64,000 nt of DNA, taken from the NCBI RefSeq assembly GCF_000321225.1, contig NW_004450286.1:891236-955235 (forward strand). Direction: 5' to 3'. This DNA is from Odobenus rosmarus divergens. Lineage: Eukaryota > Chordata > Mammalia > Carnivora > Odobenidae. A model generated the notes under the pieces. That model worked only from the letters and a program-made list of their open reading frames with translations. It had not been told where the DNA came from and searched no databases. A program made the position numbers and the translations under genes. Shown one piece after another: positions 57,801 to 64,000 of the stretch (positions are counted from its first letter, which is position 1; the number at the start of each line of letters is the position of its first letter).

Positions 57801-59111
57801 TTGGCTCCCTGCACGACCTTGGCTAAAGCATGGCCCTCCAGCCTCAGATCCCCCATCTGCTACGTGAAGAGGTCCGTTGTGAAGTACAAGCTCCCTCAGA
57901 GACCATATTCCAGTAGTGAAGGGATTTCCAGTAGTGAGTTCCAATAGTCAGAAAATATTCGCCAAAGTTTCATTCATTCTTTCTTTCAAAAAGAAGAGTT
58001 ACTACACCTGCAACTTGCTAGGTCCTGGATAATTGGAAATGCATCAGCCACAGTCCCCAGCCCCAGGTAGCCTCCAGTCTGTGGAGGAAACAGCAGTCCA
58101 CTGTTACCAGCAGGCACTCTGAGGGCAGCTTGATGATGTCAGTCCCAGCTCCCTCGGGGATGCGCGTGGAGCCTTGGGCAAATGGTGAAACCTCTCTTAG
58201 TCTGCAAATTAAAAACGGAACCCCCTGCCTCACCTGACCTGTGAGGCTTTGGTGAAAGAATGTGCACAGCGCCCTGATCTGATGTGTGGAAGCCACCACA
58301 GGCATCCCATCAGTGACTGTCCCCTTCTACCTTGCCTCACAAACACCAAACGCTCTGCGACGTCCTGAAGCATCAGACACTGCTGGTCACCTTCCATGTG
58401 CCGAGCCCTTCCAGACCCCGGGGACGGGAGCCCAATCTCACACGGCCCTTCCCTTAAGCAGTGCAAGTGTTAGTGGGGGACAGAGACAAGTGCACACACA
58501 ATAGCACTTGCACAGAGTCACTAGACCCAAGTTGCCTGGTGTCCTCCTTGAGCTGTCCTGGAGCTACTGGAGGGACGGTGTCCATGCAGGGCCTGGAAGA
58601 GGGCTGTGCTGGTTATTCTCCGCTCCTCTCTCCCCCCACGCCCCATCTCTGGACCCCGGTCCCCTAGACCATGGTGCTGAGACCTACTCCAGTCAAAGGG
58701 AGGCACTGACAGATCAGCGGATGAGAGGAGAGAGAGGTCGGGCCTCTCCCCTGCCTCCACCAGCCCTGTGCTCCGTGATGTTGCTCGGGTCATGGCTGTT
58801 CCAACAACTCAGTTCCTGGCAGATGGTCCCCAACACCCCCTGAAGATACGTGTAGCGGGCTCAGGGAGGGCTACGCTGTCCCTTGCTCCTTCGGGTCCGT
58901 GGGCGGTTACCACTCGCCCCTGTACTAGGTCCGGGGCGCCCCACCAGTCCCAGCTGGTCCCATTCACCCGGCCCCCGCCTCTGCAAATGGTCCTCACATT
59001 CGGTTCCCATCACAATCCAAGCTAAGGCTGCCGTTCATTCTCTGCCGGGACTCTAACTGTCGCAGGGCCTGGCACACAGTGTAAACTATTTGTATGTAAA
59101 AATTAAGATTA

Positions 59112-59286
59112 GGGGCACCTGGGTGGCTCAGTTGGTTGAGCATCTGCCTTCGGCTCAGGTCATGATCCCAGGGTCCCAGGATCGAGCCCCGCATCGGGCT
59201 CCCTGCTCAGCGGGGATTCTACTTCTCCCTCTGCCCCTCCTCCCCCTGCTTGTACTCGCTCTCTCTCAAATAAATTTTAAAAATCT
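59112..59286 (+). mobile_element. Carnivore tRNA-derived SINE
   Basis: Full-length, with the head GGGGCACCTGGGTGGCTCAG and a B-box-like GGATCGAGCCC. The perfect duplication TAAAAATTAAGATTA is at 59,097-59,111 and 59,287-59,301. Confidence 0.95.
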
Positions 59287-60094
59287 TAAAAATTAAGATT
59301 AAAGATATGCTCTGATTTCCCTTTTCCAACCCAAAGTCCTTCAAATATCATAAAAAGTGTATAGCTTTAAAATTCTATGCCAGTTCTGAAAAAGAGGTCG
59401 GAAACTGTGATGAGTCCCTGAAAGACAGAAGACCAGTGGGATGGGCCAGGCAGGGGGGTTGGCAGCCCACAAGCCGTGTAGGTAAATGCCCTCCGTGAGA
59501 GGCGGAACCCACTTTCAGGAAGCTTTGGCTCAGAGATGCCAACCCAGGGAGCAGGAGGAAGCCTGGGCCCCCATTGTGGCATGGCTTGGAGCATTCCAGC
59601 AGAGGCAGCTGGAGAGTCTGACTCTCCCTGGGCCCCCTAAGGAGCCTGGGTCAAGTCAAGGTAGAGCAGGGAGGGTTCCCTCAGTAGCAGCAGGGAGTGG
59701 GGCACTTCGGGCAGCACCCTGGGGCCGATATACACCTGGCACAAGGGGGCACCCCTGCCAGAAGGTCAGCCACTGGCCCACACGGGCATCAGCATGTCCC
59801 ATCCCTCCCCCGGAGCTGCCAGCTCAGGCTGCACCGAGTAGGCACAGACCTTACAAACAGGATAGTCTGAAATCTCAAGACAAAGATGAGTGCACAACCC
59901 AAACTCACCAACCACGGAGGAAAACCAACAATACGAAAGACAAGCCCCCCACTCACTAAAGAACTAACGTCCAAGGAAACAGGGCTAACCGAGTCGGCCC
60001 TCAAATAAGAAGATCTTCAAAGAGATGAGGCTTATTCAACCCAAAAAAGAATGAAATGGAAATCTGAAACATATAAAATGTGACTGGGGGTGGG

Positions 60095-60790
60095 GTTTGG
60101 AACAGATCCACTACATACTTATCAGAACAGCTAAAGTTAAAGAGACTGACAATACCAAGTGTTGGTAAAGATGTAGAGGCACTGGAACCTTCACACTGTT
60201 TGGAAAAGAGCTTGGCAATTTCTTAAACAGTTCAACATACACCTCACGTGTAAGTCACTCTCCTCCTAGGTACCTAGCAAAAGAAATGAAAGTTTATGCC
60301 CAGGGGTGCCTGCCTTCGGCTCAGGTCATGATCTCAGGGTCCCGGGATCGAGCCCCACATCAGGCTCCCTGCTCAGCGGGGAGTCTGCTTCTCCCTCCCC
60401 CTGGCTTGTGCTCTCTCATGCTCTCTCTCAAATGAATAAATAAAATATTTTTTAAATAAATAAATAAATAAATTTTAAATAAATAAATAAATAAAATAGT
60501 TATAAGACCAGATAGACTGGATGAAAGAATTGGCTGTACATCTATCTACCTAAGAATTAAACAGATTGTATTAAACATTTATGCCTATTAATTTAAGAAA
60601 GACAAACTGGTAGAAAAATAAACCCATAAGAGAATAAATCCAAAGGACCAATAAACATATGAAAAGATGTTCCATCTCAGTAGTAATTGGAAAAGTCATA
60701 TTAAGATAAAAATAAGACTACATTTTTTTTCCTCATCAGATTGGAAAAAGATAAAAAGACTGGTGACCTCAAATGTCAGAGTGAGAAGGG
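60095..60790 (+). repeat. Old L1 fragment split by a SINE
   Basis: Sense ORF2-like pieces at about 60,095-60,302 and 60,500-60,790: CATACTTATCAGAACAGCTA, ACTGGAACCTTCACACTGTT, then ACCAATAAACATATGAAAAG. A related piece lies at about 61,640-61,800. Confidence 0.6.
60304..60498 (+). mobile_element. Carnivore SINE with head deletion and long tail
   Basis: GGGGTGCCTGCCTTCGGCTC joins the first bases of the head directly to the post-A-box segment, so about 28 bases (GGTGGCTCAG ... GTC) are missing between two TGCCTG copies. The tail is an expanded AAAT/TAAA repeat (about 60,430-60,498). Confidence 0.9.
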
Positions 60791-61274
60791 GGAAGTGGGT
60801 ATTGTTATAAACAATTGGTGTTTACTTCAGCCCAGAACACGGCCTCACCTAGTTCAGAGAAAGAATGACAAGACTGACAGTTACTTTGGGAGTGCGCAGA
60901 CACGTTGTCCCATAGGCTTTGTGCATGGGTGACGTGAGGAGACGGTAGGAAAAGGAAAGAATCCACTAAGAGGAGGTATGAAGTCAAATTTGAAAGGCCC
61001 AGGTCTTAGAAAATATGTCACTATGACTCATGGGAAACAAGCATTTCTTGTGGGTGTTGAGGGGGACCTCTTGAAAGCACGTAGGGTTTTGAATAGCATC
61101 GAGTCTGAGAACCACAAGACCTTGAGGGAGGGTTTTCAAAGAAATCATTCCGTCCCCCTCAACCCCTCCACCACCCAAGCAGAGAGAGCTAGGGCACTCT
61201 TCCAGAAGGATTCTGAACCTTGAAAATGTCAAAGAGGATCCCAATATTGCTGGCTCCAGCAATGAAATGAGCAA

Positions 61275-61415
61275 GGGCTTGGAGTCACTCTCCAGGCCTC
61301 AGTGTCCCTATCTATAAAATGGGGCCATAATACTACCCTGTGGTATTGTTGGGCTGTTGAATGGGATGAGGACAATAAACAAAGCCAAATACAGCCCCTG
61401 ACAAAGTAAGCACTC
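61275..61415 (+). repeat. MIR element
   Basis: Sense MIR: CTCCAGGCCTCAGTGTCCCT, ATCTATAAAATGGGGCCATA, TACTACCCTGTGGTATTGTT. Confidence 0.75.
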
Positions 61416-63853
61416 TCGTACAGAACATAATAAAATAAGCACAGGCTATTGATCTGAGAACCGCTTGGCTACAGTGTGGACTGAGGGCATAGAAGGCTGG
61501 AAAGGACAGGCTCTAAGGGAACGTGTGTGTCTGATGACATTTTACAGCTAAAAATAATGCAACGTACGTGGGAGATCAAGCGTTACCATCTTTACAAATC
61601 AAGAAGGAAAAGACAAACCCCCCAAAGAAAACGTCAGCAAAAAACACACAGACAGTTCATAAAAGAGAAAATACAAATGGCCAATAAACATGAAATAAAG
61701 TTCAACCTTACTATCAATTTCAAAGAAATACAAAATTAAACAAGTATGAGATCTATTTTGAGCCACAAAATGGCAAGAACTTTTTAAAAATGTAACAGGC
61801 AGTGCTGGCTAGAGAGACGAGCACACTCAGGCATGAACTGCTCTTCAGGACTGCAAGGGGGACGTTTCTAGAGCACACACTCCGGAGGTGCGGTTCAAAG
61901 ACCTTGAAAGTGGGGATTCCCTTTATTTAGAAAACAATCAGAGGTTCTCACCGCCATATGCACATTTGGGGGTATCAACTCCTTCTGTCCCCCTGTCTTT
62001 TCCACCCCTCTATCCACAGGTAAGCGTGAACAACGGTGTCCTGGCCGCAGTCCACAGTCCACAGGACCAGCGGCCCCTCCCTTGAGACGGAGGGCAGGGC
62101 AATGAAGAACAGGTGAAGTTGGAGACAGGGGGTCATTTTCCCCCGAGCAGTGCCAGAGAAGGTTGACCTTCCCCAGGAAGCAGGACAAAGTAGCTGCTCA
62201 GAGAGGCCAAGACAAGAGTCAGAGGGTGTCATCCAGGTCCTCAGAGTGACGGACACCAAGATGGGACTAGATGTATGAGAGATTTATTTGGGGAACCCAC
62301 CGTGAAGGAGGAAGGGGGAGGCGGCAGAAGGCAGGGAGGGCCTTCAGACCATGATGCGGGCTGATAGTTGGGGAAAGAGAGAGAGGGAAGGAAGGGCCCC
62401 CCATGGCTGTGTGGCTTGAGGAGCTCTGGGGCCGAGCATGGTGGGGAAGACCCACGGTAAGCTGCCAGTTGGGAGAGACACTACAATGGGCAGGAAGTGC
62501 CCAGCTCTAGTGGCCCCTGAAACTTCCTGACCCAACGCAGCTGTCTCCTGGACCACCCAGAGGCAGGGAAATTTTCTGGAAGCAGGGTTGTCTGCCCTAA
62601 TCCAACTGCAACAAACTTAATCGCCCTCCAGTTGGCTCCCCAGGGCTCCGCCACTGCTGGCTTCCTCTGGGACACCACCAAGTCAGCCCTTCCCAAGGCC
62701 TCTCCCTGGCCTGCTACCCACCACCCCTCACGCCGCGCTGCCCTGCACCTGCTCTGGGTGTTAGAGAAGTCAGCATGGCTTTCCTAAGAAAACAGCTGCG
62801 TGAGACACTGAGGAGTGCCTTCGTCCCTCATACTGGCTCCTCTAGGAGGGAAGAGACTTGGATGAGCTCTGCCTCCTGGACACTCTGGCCTCCAACTCCC
62901 TGCCATTACTCGCCTACTGGCTCAAGCTTCCCTGACTTTCAGGGAGCCTTTGGTGTCGCTGTCACTACTTTGGTGACACCTCCGCTGGACTCCTTTGCTC
63001 CGGGTCTTAGTATAACAAACTCATCAGAACAAAGACGATTCCTGCGGGAATTCCTGCCGAAAGTAAGGCACGGCACTGGGCACCCTACCTTAACTTTGAT
63101 CTTTCTCTACAAAATAAGTATTTTAATCTCCTTTACAGTTGAGGAACTGGAGACTCAGACAAGGTGAGTCACCCATGATCTCAACGGCCAGGGGACACAT
63201 GCTGAAACCATTCTTGCCGCCGGAGCAGAGAGGGGTGTGTGTCTCAGCTGTGGCCAGACAAATGGGCAGGGGATGCCACAGCCAGGGACAGCACTGCCAG
63301 GAGAAAGGCCCAGCCGTCATGGGCTTCTCTAGTGACACGGGGGCCTTCTCTAGCCAGAGGATGGGAGTGGGGGTAGGAGCTGGGGGGAGTGACAATACTG
63401 GTTGAATTTTCATAACGAGCTGCTGATCATGCCTTACTTATGGGAATAAAAGATAAACAGCCTTTTGTAAGGAGAAGCCAAGGTAAAGCTCTAACAGTGC
63501 TGATTCTACAGGAGAAGCTGGGGGTCCCCAGACTGGACACGGTGGGAAGATCTGTCAGGCAACATCTGGGTGGGCGTGCCATTGCTCCAGCTTATCCTAA
63601 GCCGGTTCTTGGGACAAGCAGAGAAGACAAAGGCCCTCTGGGGGTCCCCCTTCCACAGAATATGACCAGTTCCTGGAGTCTGGTCAAGGCTGGGAGGGTA
63701 AGCAGGGTCGGGAAGAACTCAGATCATTTGAGCCCTGGGGGTCCAAGGGTGAGGAGGTCTGACTCCAGGCCCAGCATGTCCCTGGGCTCCATGCCCCCAG
63801 GGTCCATACCCTCAGTGTTTTCTTGTTCTAGAAGCTCCATCAGAAGGGAGCAA

Positions 63854-64000
63854 TGGGGGGGGCGGAGAAAGATGGCAGAGGAGTAGGAGACCTGGATTTC
63901 GTCTGGTCTCAGGAATTCGGCTGAATAGGGATCAAACCATTCTGAACACCTACGAACTCAACAGGAGATCGAAGAAGAGAGTAGCAACAACTCTCTGAAC
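63854..64000 (+). mobile_element. 5' end of a carnivore L1 (cut by window edge)
   Basis: Begins GGGGGGGCGGAGAAAGATGG and continues GAGGAGTAGGAGACCTGGAT, AGGGATCAAACCATTCTGAA, GAGTAGCAACAACTCTCTGA, a 5' UTR start found in young carnivore L1 elements. L1 copies are usually 5'-truncated, so a preserved 5' end suggests a full-length insertion extending right. ORF1 and ORF2 are outside the window. Confidence 0.75.

Larger units (their letters stand above)
47326..63853. other. Intergenic region downstream of PRF1
   Basis: No exon of a recognisable gene on either strand. It contains an MLT1-type LTR, L2 and L1 fragments, MIRs, two SINEs, a long G run (50,023-50,038) and unique GC-rich DNA. At the known mammalian locus the next gene is PALD1, which probably starts beyond the right edge. 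The stretch at 55,550-55,760 is AT-richer than its flanks and not obviously repeat-derived. Confidence 0.65.

Noticed and set aside
47326..63853. Search for PALD1 or another gene's exons downstream of PRF1
   Set aside because: No frame showed a recognisable domain with matching splice sites. The next gene is presumed to lie beyond the window.

Overview
This window is mammalian nuclear DNA. It has two recognisable multi-exon genes, a dense interspersed-repeat landscape, a 102-base assembly gap and no prokaryotic gene organisation. The SINEs are tRNA-derived carnivore elements: a head of the form GCGCCTGGGTGGCTCAG, a CT-rich body, and an AAATAAATAAAATCTT tail. The dog-specific SINEC_Cf type is absent, and the window ends inside the 5' end of a carnivore-type L1. 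I infer a non-canid caniform carnivore (bear, pinniped or mustelid group). The exact species cannot be read from the sequence.

Left part (1-12,470). The first two coding exons of ADAMTS14 lie on the minus strand. Exon 1 (11,777-11,858) encodes the signal peptide and sits in a strong CpG-island promoter (about 11,600-12,470). Exon 2 (9,679-10,121) encodes the start of the prodomain. Positions 1-9,678 are the beginning of intron 2, with only old MIR, L2 and L1 fragments and short simple repeats.

Middle (12,470-42,250). This is intergenic. At 12-24 kb it is moderately GC-rich with old MIR, L2 and hAT elements. From 24.5 to 40 kb it becomes an AT-rich block of nested L1 copies: a minus-strand ancient L1 at 25-29.7 kb and a plus-strand ancient L1 at about 33-40 kb, both cut repeatedly by carnivore SINEs with readable target-site duplications. 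Two gene relics stand out. At 23,130-23,611, on the plus strand, lies a decayed copy of PRF1 coding exon 2. At 40,454-40,900, on the minus strand, lies a polyadenylated retrocopy of a gene I do not recognise.

Right part (42,250-64,000). An intact perforin gene (PRF1) lies on the plus strand. It has a probable non-coding first exon near 42.4 kb, two coding exons (43,840-44,378 and 45,240-46,368) encoding 555 residues, and a polyadenylation signal at 47,301. The neighbouring ADAMTS14-PRF1 pair matches the known mammalian gene order (human 10q22). Beyond PRF1, to 64 kb, I see no gene. It holds an MLT1-type LTR, L2 and L1 fragments, two SINEs, and at the right edge the 5' end of a possibly full-length young L1.

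The two genes do unrelated jobs: ADAMTS14 is a secreted procollagen N-proteinase, and PRF1 is the pore-forming effector of cytotoxic lymphocytes. The most notable observation is the second perforin-like exon 20.6 kb upstream of PRF1 on the same strand. It points to an old tandem duplication of PRF1 that has since decayed.
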